Assembly: GCA_947492905.1 (NCBI GenBank)
Contig: CANLOL010000001.1
Location: forward strand, 62,001 to 126,000
Origin: an uncultured Sphingorhabdus sp.
Lineage (GTDB): Bacteria > Pseudomonadota > Alphaproteobacteria > Sphingomonadales > Sphingomonadaceae
Length of the DNA: 64,000 nt
Direction: 5' to 3'
Part shown: piece by piece, positions 45,470 through 54,550 of the stretch
Position numbering within the stretch: the first letter of the stretch is position 1
How the letters are laid out: the number at the start of each line of letters is the position of its first letter
Made by a program: the position numbers and the translations under genes
The notes under the pieces: model-generated
Seen by the model: the letters and a program-made list of their open reading frames with translations, nothing else
Databases searched by the model: none
Told to the model about the DNA's origin: nothing

Positions 45470-46606
45470 TTAAAGACTGGGGTTCACCAAAAATTTGGTG
45501 CCTGTAGCTTTGGCATCATAAGCTTTAACCGTATCGACATCAATCATATCAGCCAGCGATATTTCTTTGGTGTAATGGCTCGCGAAAATACCATTGCGTT
45601 CTTTCATAACCCGCATGCGCATTTCCATGAATTTCTCCATACCGATTTTTTGAATATGCGGTGTTAAGAGCCATCCCGAAACGCCCCAGAATAATCCATA
45701 ACCGCCCGTCAATGTGGTTGGGCCAGTGTCCAAACGCCCATATTGATAGACTTGCTTATGCGTGGTCGAACCATAAACGCTAAATTCCTCACCGCGCTTG
45801 CCAGCCGCTGTTTCCATCGCCACCAATATGGTGCTCGCCAATGTACCGCCGCCAATCGCATCAAAAGCGATAGTCGCACCCGTCGCCACCAAAGCATCAA
45901 CCAGATCATTAAAGAAACTCTCTGCGCTGCTATCGACAACATGGGTCAATCCTATGTCGGTCAAGATTTTAGCTTGCGCGGCGCTGCGCACAATCGCCAC
46001 CAATGGTATATCATCGGCCAAGCATAATTTCGCGAGCATTTGACCCAAATTTGATGCCGCTGCGGTATGCACTAATGCAGTGTGTCCCTCCATGCGCATC
46101 GTGTTGGTCATGCCTATCGCGGTCAATGGATTCACAAATAATGATGCGCCTTCGCGCGCAGCGGCTCCATCGGGCAATGGCATCACTTCCATCGCCTTCA
46201 TCGTGCGGTGCGTTGCATACATTTCGCCGCCCGCCATAGATACTGTCTTACCCAATAAGGCCTGCGCTGCATCGGATGAACCAGCCGCCACCACTGTACC
46301 AGCACCTTCATTACCAGCAGGTAATTTTTGCCCTGCACGGCCAGCAAATACGCGCTGCATTTGCGGAGTCACATCGCTCACAAGTTTCAAAATGTCACCA
46401 TCATCTTCGCGGCGCAAAGAATCCATTTCCGCAGGTGCTGTGAGCAAACCCAAATCCGATGGATTGATTGGCGTTGCTTCCATTTGCACCACGACTTCAT
46501 GCTCACCCGGTTCGGCTACGCTCATCGGTTCAATCGTAAATTCAAGCGTGCCTTCTTTGGTTAAAGTTGTGAAAAATTGCTTTGCGTTTGAAAAATCTGC
46601 GCTCAT
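45470..46606 (-). CDS. MDR-family (quinone oxidoreductase-like) dehydrogenase
   Basis: About 378 residues from ATG 46606, which follows AGAGGACATGAA; an upstream extension is open but has no support. The GroES-like N-terminal half (PGEHEVVVQMEATPINPSDLG) precedes a nucleotide-binding half (TALVHTAAASNLGQMLAKLC). No structural zinc cysteines are seen, which fits the zinc-independent quinone oxidoreductase/enoyl reductase branch. It uses NAD(P)H on an unknown substrate and starts 16 bases after the nitronate monooxygenase. Confidence 0.82.
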   Translation of the reverse strand: MSADFSNAKQFFTTLTKEGTLEFTIEPMSVAEPGEHEVVVQMEATPINPSDLGLLTAPAEMDSLRREDDGDILKLVSDVTPQMQRVFAGRAGQKLPAGNEGAGTVVAAGSSDAAQALLGKTVSMAGGEMYATHRTMKAMEVMPLPDGAAAREGASLFVNPLTAIGMTNTMRMEGHTALVHTAAASNLGQMLAKLCLADDIPLVAIVRSAAQAKILTDIGLTHVVDSSAESFFNDLVDALVATGATIAFDAIGGGTLASTILVAMETAAGKRGEEFSVYGSTTHKQVYQYGRLDTGPTTLTGGYGLFWGVSGWLLTPHIQKIGMEKFMEMRMRVMKERNGIFASHYTKEISLADMIDVDTVKAYDAKATGTKFLVNPSL

Positions 46607-46622
46607 TTCATGTCCTCTTTGA

Positions 46623-47564
46623 TTATGCGTTAAAATTTTGATTGGCTGAATAGCTTGCCATACGGGCGGTAATTTCGAAAAATTCAGCAACGGTTTCGTC
46701 AATTATTTGTTTAGCCGTTTTCACTTCATCTATCAGTCCAGCTGATTGCCCCGCCAAACCAACGGCGGCCTCCATATCGCCGCCAAAATAAAGGTCCAAT
46801 ATCCCCTTAAATGTATCGGGCGGCATTAGGCCATCTTCGTAAATTTTGCTGGTTCGCTCGGTCTTTAATGCTCTGATACAGGGCGTGGCTTTTTTATTCA
46901 GCACATAGGTGCCCGTTTCGCGCGCATCCAAAATCGCTTGCTTATAATTATGATGCACAGGGCTCTCTGCCGAGGATACAAAGCGCGTCCCCATTTGGAT
47001 GGCCTCTGCCCCCAATGCAAAGGCCGCCGCCATGCCTTTACCATCGCAAATACCGCCAGCCGCAATCATCGGCACATCGCTTTGCGCCCTTATGGCTTGC
47101 AGCAATACCAAAGTTGATACTTCTTCAGGGTTCTTAAATCCGCCGCCTTCGGCGCCTTCGACCACCAATCCATCAACGCCAGCCTCTACACATTTCATCG
47201 CCGCATCCACGGTCGGCACGGCATGATAGACGATAATGCCAGCCTCTTGTAATGGCCCTAAAAATTTGCGCGGGCTGCCCGCTGATGTCGTGACAAATTT
47301 CACACCCGATGCGCATATATAATCCAATATCGCAGGATCTTTCAAAAACATGATAGGCAAATTCACGCCAAAAGGCGCATCGGTGAGGCCCGCCATTTTT
47401 TCTATTTCCGCCGTGCAATTTTCGGTTTCGCCCGATGATGTTTCAATCACCCCTAAGCCGCCTGCATTGCATACTGCCGATGCTAATGGCGCGCGCGCAA
47501 TCCAACCCATTGGGGCTTGGACAATCGGATATTTTGCGCCGCTATGCGCCAAAAATCTATTCAT
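46623..47564 (-). CDS. Nitronate monooxygenase-family flavoprotein
   Basis: A 313-residue FMN-binding TIM barrel starting at ATG 47564 behind GAGGAGAGAAT. Markers are KYPIVQAPMGWIA at the start, VEGAEGGGFKN and PMIAAGGICDGKGMAAAFAL at the phosphate-binding end, and AIQMGTRFVSSAES. The family includes nitronate monooxygenases (2-nitropropane dioxygenases) and NAD(P)H:quinone reductases. It is part of a leftward cluster of oxidoreductases, so a catabolic role is plausible but unproven. Confidence 0.85.
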   Translation of the reverse strand: MNRFLAHSGAKYPIVQAPMGWIARAPLASAVCNAGGLGVIETSSGETENCTAEIEKMAGLTDAPFGVNLPIMFLKDPAILDYICASGVKFVTTSAGSPRKFLGPLQEAGIIVYHAVPTVDAAMKCVEAGVDGLVVEGAEGGGFKNPEEVSTLVLLQAIRAQSDVPMIAAGGICDGKGMAAAFALGAEAIQMGTRFVSSAESPVHHNYKQAILDARETGTYVLNKKATPCIRALKTERTSKIYEDGLMPPDTFKGILDLYFGGDMEAAVGLAGQSAGLIDEVKTAKQIIDETVAEFFEITARMASYSANQNFNA

Positions 47565-47635
47565 ATTCTCTCCTCGCAAATGGGTTGAGACCCCATCTTG
47601 TCTTTTCCCCACCTTGTCTAATTCCATCGGGAGTC

Positions 47636-48652
47636 TTATCCCATCGGGTATAAAATATCCTTGGTCACATCATCGATAGCTTTCATGACATCATCGCTCA
47701 GCTTTAATTCGCTTGCCGCAAATATATCCGCCAATTGATCGCTATGCGATGCACCTACGATGGTGGAAGCCACAAAATCATGCTGCTTTGACCAAGCCGC
47801 CGCTAGCGTCACCGGAGCAATTCCCGCATCTTTGGCAATTGCCATAAAACGTTTGGTGGATTCCTCTGTGCGCTCATTCACAAAACGCGCCGCCATCGCC
47901 ACATGACGTCCGCCCAAGCTTAAATATTTTGAGAAACGCGCCCCTTCGGGACGCGCGCCATCATTATATTTACCCGATAACATCCCCCCACCCAATGGCG
48001 AATAAGGAATAAGACTGACATGTTCTTGACGGCACACTTGCGCCAATTCATCCTCAAAGCGGCGGTTGTTCATGCTGAAATTATTTTGGATGGTACAATA
48101 GCGGTTTAGTCCTAATCTCTCCGAAGCCTCCAATGATTTCATCAAGCCCCAGCTTGTTTCATTCGAGCATCCAATGGCGCGAATTTTGCCTTTGCGAATT
48201 TGCTCATCCAACACTTCCATAGTCTCATCATAAGCAACGCCATGATCGGGCCAATGCACTTGATAAAGGTCGATATAATCGGTCTGAAGACGTTTTAAGC
48301 TGCTGTCTAATGCTTTGACAATATTGTGCCTATCCAGCGCTGTCATCCCCGAGCGCACCGCAGCCTTAAACCAGCCATGGCTTGGCCCTGCGACCTTAGA
48401 AGCAATAATCACGCTATCGCGGTCTTTATCCTTCATCCATCGGCCAATAATCTCTTCGCTGCGGCCAGCATATTCCGGTTTTGGCGGGACGGGATACATT
48501 TCTGCTGTATCAAAGAAATTGATACCCGCTTCTACTGACATATCCATAATTTTATGGGATTCTGCTTCATCGGTTTGCGAACCAAATGTCATAGTGCCCA
48601 TACATATATCGGACACATAAATTGCGCTCTTTCCTAAGCGGCGATGCTTCAT
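47636..48652 (-). CDS. Aldo/keto reductase
   Basis: A 338-residue NADPH-dependent TIM-barrel reductase beginning at ATG 48652 after CTGGAGAGAG. The catalytic tetrad can be read in INFFDTAEMY (Asp, Tyr), VIIASKVAG (Lys) and LYQVHWPDHG (His). Cofactor binding is indicated by the late VASTIVGASHSDQL. It resembles the Tas/YajO-type reductases. It is the first gene of the leftward cluster that continues with the nitronate monooxygenase (gap 71 bases). Confidence 0.9.
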   Translation of the reverse strand: MKHRRLGKSAIYVSDICMGTMTFGSQTDEAESHKIMDMSVEAGINFFDTAEMYPVPPKPEYAGRSEEIIGRWMKDKDRDSVIIASKVAGPSHGWFKAAVRSGMTALDRHNIVKALDSSLKRLQTDYIDLYQVHWPDHGVAYDETMEVLDEQIRKGKIRAIGCSNETSWGLMKSLEASERLGLNRYCTIQNNFSMNNRRFEDELAQVCRQEHVSLIPYSPLGGGMLSGKYNDGARPEGARFSKYLSLGGRHVAMAARFVNERTEESTKRFMAIAKDAGIAPVTLAAAWSKQHDFVASTIVGASHSDQLADIFAASELKLSDDVMKAIDDVTKDILYPMG

Positions 48653-48773
48653 ATCTCTCTCCAGAGGTTTTAAGCCATTAAGCAAATCTGGCCTTCAGTT
48701 TCATTTTGCAACATGACTAGAAAAATTATAAGTTTCAAGCGGCAAAATTACAAATAATGGCGCTGCGTGCCAA

Positions 48774-49745
48774 TTATGCTGATTGCCCTATGGTCAAGCA
48801 GGCCAAAAATAATAATAATCCTGCAAATCTGTTAGAGCGAAACTTTTCCAGCGCATCGCTATTATCATCTTTTAGGCTTACCACTTGCCAGATAAGATGC
48901 AATGCCATCGGAATGATCGCCAAAAGCACCAGCATCTGAGAACGAATCAACCAAAAAGAAATCAACCAAAAAACCAGCGCCAATATATAAAATATGCCTA
49001 CGCCCAAGCGTACATTTTGCCCCAATCGCAATGCGCTAGAGCGCACGCCCACCAATGCATCATCTTCTACATCTTGCAGGGCATAGATTGTATCAAATCC
49101 TATCACCCAAAATATACTGCCCAAATATAGTGCAAGCATCGGATAAAGATTATAGCTCAGCAATATCGGAACAATCTGTAGCCATGCCACCAATACGCCC
49201 CAGCTAAATACCATGCCGAGCCATGCTTGCGGCCACCATGTAATGCGCTTCATAAAGGGATAGGCTGCGACTAAGAGCAAGCTTGAGAGTGCCATAATTT
49301 GTGCAGTTAGGTTTAATTGCCATAATACCAGCAGCCCTATCAAACATAATATTAGCAACCAGATTGCAGCGGCTTTGGGGCTGATACGCCCGCTCGCGAT
49401 AGGCCGCGCCGCCGTGCGCGCAACTTTGCTATCTAAATCTCTGTCAATAATGTCATTATAAACGCAGCCTGCACTGCGCATCACAATCGCGCCCAGCAAT
49501 AGCCAGAGCAGCAAATCCCAACGCTCTATTGCGCCGCCCGCTAATGCAAGACCCCATGCACAGGGCCAGAATAATAGCCACCATCCAATCGGCCGATCAA
49601 ATCTTGCAAGCAATGCATAATCGCGCATTGATGATGGCAATATCGCCATTAAACCGCGATATTGGGTATCGCTCACAATATCAGCCTCTATTTTCGCGCC
49701 CTTTTGCACAGCTTCGCTCTGGTCATTTTGGATTTTATTGGCCAT
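48774..49745 (-). CDS. ubiA: 4-hydroxybenzoate polyprenyltransferase
   Basis: A 323-residue integral membrane enzyme that prenylates 4-hydroxybenzoate in ubiquinone synthesis. The first Asp-rich motif is NDIIDRDLDSKVARTAARP, and the second is in DTIYALQDVEDDALVGVRS. LLARFDRPIGWWLLFWPCAWG is the family N-terminal segment. About eight transmembrane helices are visible. Its ATG lies only about 10 bases from the divergent rsmE ATG, so each promoter must overlap the other gene's 5' end. Confidence 0.95.
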   Translation of the reverse strand: MANKIQNDQSEAVQKGAKIEADIVSDTQYRGLMAILPSSMRDYALLARFDRPIGWWLLFWPCAWGLALAGGAIERWDLLLWLLLGAIVMRSAGCVYNDIIDRDLDSKVARTAARPIASGRISPKAAAIWLLILCLIGLLVLWQLNLTAQIMALSSLLLVAAYPFMKRITWWPQAWLGMVFSWGVLVAWLQIVPILLSYNLYPMLALYLGSIFWVIGFDTIYALQDVEDDALVGVRSSALRLGQNVRLGVGIFYILALVFWLISFWLIRSQMLVLLAIIPMALHLIWQVVSLKDDNSDALEKFRSNRFAGLLLFLACLTIGQSA

Positions 49746-49755
49746 AGCGTCTTTT

Positions 49756-50508
49756 ATGACTGCAATACCCGCTTGGCCATTAAATTCTTTACCGCGATTA
49801 TTTATCGATGAAAAATTATCGGTGGAACAGAATGTGGCTATTGAGGGTCAAGCCTTTCATTATCTATGCCGTGTTATGCGCCGCACTGTTGGCGATCAGA
49901 TCAAATGTTTTGATGATCGCACCGGTGAATATTTGGCCGAGATTACCGCTGTTGATAAACGCAAATGCCAGATCATGCTGATTGAAAAATTGAAAGAGCG
50001 CGAAGAAACGCCTGATTTATGGCTATGTGCTGCGCCACTAAAGCGCGATCGGTGGATGATTATGGCCGAGAAATCCTGTGAATTGGGAATATCAGCCTTT
50101 GTCCCCGTGCAAACGCAGCGCACCATCATTGATAAGATTAAAGATGAAAAATTACGCCAATATATGATTGAAGCTGCGGAGCAATGCGAGCGCACTGCTT
50201 TGCCAGCCATCCATCCGATGCAAAAATTAACCAATTTTTTAGAAAATTTACCAAAAGAACGCACCCTCTATTTTTGTGATGAAAGAGGCGGTCAAAACAG
50301 TATTGAAATGTCTGAAATATCAATCAAAGATAATCCATCAGCTGCTATTTTAATCGGTCCAGAAGGCGGCTTCACGGATGAAGAAAATGCGTTAATCCGC
50401 GCCCATCCTACTGCGAAGCCCATATCGCTTGGCCCGCGTATTTTAAGAGCGGAAACAGCCGCAATAGCCGCAATAGCAATTTGGATGACCCATAACGGCT
50501 ATTTATAA
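49756..50508 (+). CDS. rsmE: 16S rRNA m3U1498 methyltransferase
   Basis: About 250 residues from ATG 49756. This start is preferred over the in-frame one at 49738, which would overlap ubiA. The PUA-like N-terminus (LPRLFIDEKL, HYLCRVMRRTVGDQIKCFDD) is followed by a SPOUT knot domain with WMIMAEKSCELGISAFVPV, TQRT and AAILIGPEGGFTDEENALI, then SLGPRILRAETAAIAAIA. These are RsmE signatures. It modifies U1498 in the decoding region of 16S rRNA. A DUF11 protein gene separates it from gshA. Confidence 0.94.
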   Translation: MTAIPAWPLNSLPRLFIDEKLSVEQNVAIEGQAFHYLCRVMRRTVGDQIKCFDDRTGEYLAEITAVDKRKCQIMLIEKLKEREETPDLWLCAAPLKRDRWMIMAEKSCELGISAFVPVQTQRTIIDKIKDEKLRQYMIEAAEQCERTALPAIHPMQKLTNFLENLPKERTLYFCDERGGQNSIEMSEISIKDNPSAAILIGPEGGFTDEENALIRAHPTAKPISLGPRILRAETAAIAAIAIWMTHNGYL

Positions 50509-50612
50509 GTTTAATATTATTTACAATATGCGCTTAGCTAGAGCGAACAAAAGCATAAAAAACGGCGCAATTATTAACCATTGATTAGTGACAATTTGTT
50601 AATGCATCCATT

Positions 50613-52742
50613 ATGGAAGGGTTTATTAACAAAATATCTTGCTCAAAAGGCAGAGTAATAGACGCGTTGCGCCTAGTGATTTTCCTTGCCTGTTTGATGT
50701 TCACAGCCCTATACGCGCAAGGCGCACAAGCCCAATCCAACAGTTTCGATTGGTCTGATCTTGGTATTGGCAGCTTACAAAGCGTAGATAGTGGAACGAC
50801 ATTAACGGATGGCGCGCGCACCGTGACCATAACCCATCAAGAAATAACAGATGGCGGTGCTTTTGGTCCTGGATTTGATGATAGCATATTATTATCTTTT
50901 GCAGGACAGATTGGGGACCAACCCGGTCCGCTTGTCTATTCGATGCAAAATGACAGCTTTGATCCGGATGATAGATTCGAATCAATTTTCAGCTTTAACG
51001 GTCCGATTGAAAATTTAACCTTTACCGTATCGCATGTTGATAGAGATGCAACGCCCCGCCATGATGGTATTACAATTGAATATGATACTGGATCGGGCGT
51101 GTTCCAGAACATAAGAGGCTTAGCAGGTGCCGTCACTTTAGGGCCTGTTGTTGGATTGACAACATTATCGGGGGTCGATGGATATCATGGTATTGGCTCT
51201 GCTGGCGCACTGGCAAGCACAACGGGCGATATTGATGTTAATTTTGGATCTACTCAGGTTGAGCGCGTAAGAATTACCTATCATTTCGGCCAAGATGAAA
51301 CAGGGTCTCCTCAGGGAGGGACGCAATTTGTCGGTTTATCCGATTTTGATTTTGATATTCCTATCCCTGCTGAATTTGCAGATTTATCTCTCAGTAAAAC
51401 AATTGATGATGATACGCCCATTAATGGTCAATCTATCACCTATACACTTATCGTAACCAGTAATAGCACCTCAGCAAGCACCGCTAATGGAGTAGCCGTT
51501 AGAGACATATTACCCGCTGGCGTTATTTTTGATAGCGCATCGGGGGACGGAACTTATAATAATGTATCTGGTATATGGTCAGTTGGTTCAATTGCACCCG
51601 GAGAGACGCGAACATTAACAATTAATGCCGATGTGGACGCATCCGCTGGCGCTATCATCTCAAATATTGCGGAAATTATATCTTCATCGGTTCCCGATAT
51701 TGACTCAACTGTTGATAATGGAAATCCAGCAGATGATGATCAAGATAATGCTGATCTGACGGTAGAGGGTACACGAACAGCTGGTACGCCCCCCACATTA
51801 TCTTGCCCAATTGGCACAAGTATTTTTGACTGGAGCACTGAAACATTGACAGCAGGCTCAACCAACGCAACTTTCACAGCACCTAATATTGGTGACTTTG
51901 ATATGGATATTACAACAGATGTACCATTTGTTGCGGGGTCTCCAGCGATTAACAGCACAAATACTGGCGGCGGCCCTGCTGGGCAGCAATCCTTGTTCTT
52001 GAATATGGATAATAATAATCCCTCGGACTCATCTGTCACGACTTTCACATTACCAACTGCGGTTCCTGGATTTCAAATCACCTTATTTGATGTTGATGGA
52101 GCTGCTGGCAGTTTTTCAGACCGCTTTACTGTTAGCGGAACATTTAATGGTGCAAATGTAACGCCTATACTCACAAACGGCATATCAAACTTTGTTGCAG
52201 GCAATACAGTAACTGGCGATACACCTTCTGATAGCACAAGCGCCAATGGCAACGCTGTGGTTACATTTTTATCACCCGTGGACACCATTATTATAGAATA
52301 TGGAAATGGGCCAACATCGCCAGCTAATCCCGCCAATCAATTCGCCAATATCTCTAATTTTACTTATTGCAATCCCCAAGCAAATTTGAGCGTCACCAAA
52401 ATTAGCAATGTGCTGAGCGATCCAATTTCAAGCAGCAATCCAAAAGCCATTCCAGGGGCTACAGTTCGCTATTGCATCACCATCACCAACAATGGATCAG
52501 GCACAACGACTTCTGTAACAGCGTCCGATAATTTACCGGCGAATATCAGCTATGTTGCTGGCAGCTTATTATCTGGTGCAACATGTGCGTCTGCCACCAC
52601 AGCAGAAGATGATGATAATGTCGGCCCCGATGAGAGCGATCCTTTTGGAATATCAATAGCGGGCAATATAGTCACTGGCGTTGCAAATAGCCTTGCGCCC
52701 AGTGAGAGCTATGCAATAGTCTTTTCTGCGACACTAGATTGA
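50613..52742 (+). CDS. Secreted DUF11-repeat protein
   Basis: A 709-residue extracellular or surface protein with a signal peptide ending at GAQAQ near residue 41. The layout appears duplicated: a beta-rich module starting FDWSDLG (about 44-250), a DUF11 repeat (LSLSKTIDDDTPINGQSITY, PAGVIFDS), a second module starting FDWSTE (about 400-585), and a second DUF11 repeat (LSVTKISNVLSD, LPANISYVAGS). DUF11 repeats are extracellular beta domains of unknown role, often in adhesins. No C-terminal anchor is seen. It lies between rsmE and gshA, which are commonly adjacent in related genomes, so it may be an insertion. Confidence 0.75.
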   Translation: MEGFINKISCSKGRVIDALRLVIFLACLMFTALYAQGAQAQSNSFDWSDLGIGSLQSVDSGTTLTDGARTVTITHQEITDGGAFGPGFDDSILLSFAGQIGDQPGPLVYSMQNDSFDPDDRFESIFSFNGPIENLTFTVSHVDRDATPRHDGITIEYDTGSGVFQNIRGLAGAVTLGPVVGLTTLSGVDGYHGIGSAGALASTTGDIDVNFGSTQVERVRITYHFGQDETGSPQGGTQFVGLSDFDFDIPIPAEFADLSLSKTIDDDTPINGQSITYTLIVTSNSTSASTANGVAVRDILPAGVIFDSASGDGTYNNVSGIWSVGSIAPGETRTLTINADVDASAGAIISNIAEIISSSVPDIDSTVDNGNPADDDQDNADLTVEGTRTAGTPPTLSCPIGTSIFDWSTETLTAGSTNATFTAPNIGDFDMDITTDVPFVAGSPAINSTNTGGGPAGQQSLFLNMDNNNPSDSSVTTFTLPTAVPGFQITLFDVDGAAGSFSDRFTVSGTFNGANVTPILTNGISNFVAGNTVTGDTPSDSTSANGNAVVTFLSPVDTIIIEYGNGPTSPANPANQFANISNFTYCNPQANLSVTKISNVLSDPISSSNPKAIPGATVRYCITITNNGSGTTTSVTASDNLPANISYVAGSLLSGATCASATTAEDDDNVGPDESDPFGISIAGNIVTGVANSLAPSESYAIVFSATLD

Positions 52743-52870
52743 CGCTAAAATATCACGGCTATTGACGATATTCGCAGTATAGGCGGCCATAAGATTTTGG
52801 AATCTAGATAAATAATATATAATTATAAAATTCTCTAGCAAAGCGATAATAATCTTCCTAAACCCTGTCC

Positions 52871-54244
52871 ATGAGCACTAAGACAGTATCGACTATGAAG
52901 CAGCCTATCATTTCCAGCAAAGCTGATTTGATTGCGCCCATGACCAAAGGTGAAAAGCCTAAGAGCGAATGGAAAATTGGCACTGAACATGAAAAATTTG
53001 TATATTGCCGAGAGGATTATCACGCCCCTAGCTATGATGAGGAAGGCGGTATCAAGGACTTATTGCTCGCTCTGCAAGAATTTGGATGGTCTCCCATAAA
53101 GGAAAATGGCAAAGTTATTGCCATGAGCGGTGATGATGGAACCGTGAGCTTAGAGCCTGCTGGACAGTTGGAATTATCGGGCGCACCGCTGGATAATATC
53201 CATGAAACATGCGCAGAAACAGGCCGCCATTTAGAACAAGTAAAAGCGATTGGCGATAAAACGGGAAAAGGCTTTTTAGGGCTTGGGTTATGGCCCGATA
53301 AAAAGCGCAGCGATCTGCCCATCATGCCCAAAGGGCGCTATGGGATTATGTTAGAGCATATGCCCAAAGTTGGCTCTATGGGGCTGGATATGATGCTGCG
53401 CACTTGTACCATACAGGTTAATTTAGATTATAGCAGCGAACCAGATATGGCACAAAAATTCCGCGTGGGATTAGCATTGCAACCGCTAGCCACCGCATTA
53501 TTTGCCAATTCTCCCTTGCTAGAAAATAAACCCAATGGCTATTTATCCTATCGCAGCCATATATGGTCAGACACTGATCCGCACCGCACCGGTATGCTGC
53601 CCTTTGTTTTTGATAAGGGCTTTGGTTATGAGCAATATGTTGATTATATGCTCGACGTTCCGATGTATTTTGTGTTTCGCGATGGACAATATCTCAATGC
53701 AGCGGGTTTGAGCTTTCGTGATTTCCTAAATGGTGAATTATCAATTTTACCGGGCGAAAAACCAACCCTATCCGATTGGGAAGATCATTTATCGACTGCA
53801 TTTCCTGAAGTGCGCCTAAAATCTTTCCTCGAAATGCGCGGCGCAGATGGCGGCCCGTGGAGCCAAATTTGCGCCCTGCCCGCTTTTTGGACAGGGTTAT
53901 TATATGATCAATCTGCGCTAGATGCAGCATGGGATTTGGTAAAAACTTGGTCGATGGAAGAGCGCGAAACATTGCGCAATGATGTTCCAAAAATGGGATT
54001 GCAAGCGCCTATCCCCGGCGGCAAAACATTGCAGCATCTTGCCCATGAAGTTTTGGACATAGCATCTTTGGGCCTCACCAATCGTGCGCGATTAAACAGC
54101 AGCGGTGATAATGAAGTTGGTTTTTTAGATTCCCTAAGGAATATTGCAAAGACAGGCAAAGTCCCTGCCCAGCAATTATTGGAGAATTTCCAAGGCGAAT
54201 GGCAAGGTGACATAAGCAAAATTTATGAAACTATGAGCTTCTAA
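52871..54244 (+). CDS. gshA: Glutamate-cysteine ligase (plant/alphaproteobacterial type)
   Basis: A 457-residue enzyme that makes gamma-glutamylcysteine, the first step of glutathione synthesis. WKIGTEHEKFVY, DGTVSLEPAGQLELSGAPL, GLGLWPDKKRSDLPIMPKGRY and TCTIQVNLDYSSE are the substrate-binding motifs of this ligase class, distinct from the E. coli type. Length matches the family. The ribosome site before ATG 52871 is weak; a second ATG 33 bases on is possible but shortens the N-terminus. The enzyme links to the redox genes elsewhere in the window. Confidence 0.93.
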   Translation: MSTKTVSTMKQPIISSKADLIAPMTKGEKPKSEWKIGTEHEKFVYCREDYHAPSYDEEGGIKDLLLALQEFGWSPIKENGKVIAMSGDDGTVSLEPAGQLELSGAPLDNIHETCAETGRHLEQVKAIGDKTGKGFLGLGLWPDKKRSDLPIMPKGRYGIMLEHMPKVGSMGLDMMLRTCTIQVNLDYSSEPDMAQKFRVGLALQPLATALFANSPLLENKPNGYLSYRSHIWSDTDPHRTGMLPFVFDKGFGYEQYVDYMLDVPMYFVFRDGQYLNAAGLSFRDFLNGELSILPGEKPTLSDWEDHLSTAFPEVRLKSFLEMRGADGGPWSQICALPAFWTGLLYDQSALDAAWDLVKTWSMEERETLRNDVPKMGLQAPIPGGKTLQHLAHEVLDIASLGLTNRARLNSSGDNEVGFLDSLRNIAKTGKVPAQQLLENFQGEWQGDISKIYETMSF

Positions 54245-54387
54245 TCTTCTGTGCCTGATCGCACTTTATCCCAATATCGACATTATAAAATTCTAAAACT
54301 ATAATATTTTCCACCTTTTTCTTGCTCTCGCAGCATAAGGTGGCTAAAGGCCCTACAGCGCATTTGATGCGCGCATTGAATGGCTAT

Positions 54388-54463
54388 AGGAGTTTAGCTC
54401 AGTTGGTAGAGCATCGGTCTCCAAAACCGAGGGCCGTGGGTTCGAGTCCCTCAACTCCTGCCA
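54388..54463 (+). tRNA. trnW: tRNA-Trp (anticodon CCA)
   Basis: A 76-base cloverleaf with encoded CCA. The acceptor stem is AGGAGTT/AACTCCT with G73, the D arm contains AGCTCAGTTGGTAGAGC, and the T arm contains GGGTTCGAGTCCC. The anticodon stem TCGGT/ACCGA encloses CTCCAAA with CCA at 54421-54423. In many alphaproteobacteria this tRNA directly precedes secE; here three genes intervene. Confidence 0.97.
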
Positions 54464-54464
54464 T

Positions 54465-54494
54465 TAAAAAAGCGGATCTGAAATCAAACCCGCT
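54465..54494 (-). terminator. Terminator of the TonB receptor gene
   Basis: Read leftward, AGCGGGTTTG pairs with CAGATCCGCT (two G-U pairs) over a four-base loop and is followed by six T residues. It separates the receptor gene from the convergent tRNA-Trp. Confidence 0.75.
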
Positions 54495-54550
54495 CATTTA
54501 ATTAATATAGCAATGATTATTAAGGCATAACTGCCTTAGAACCTCTGTTT

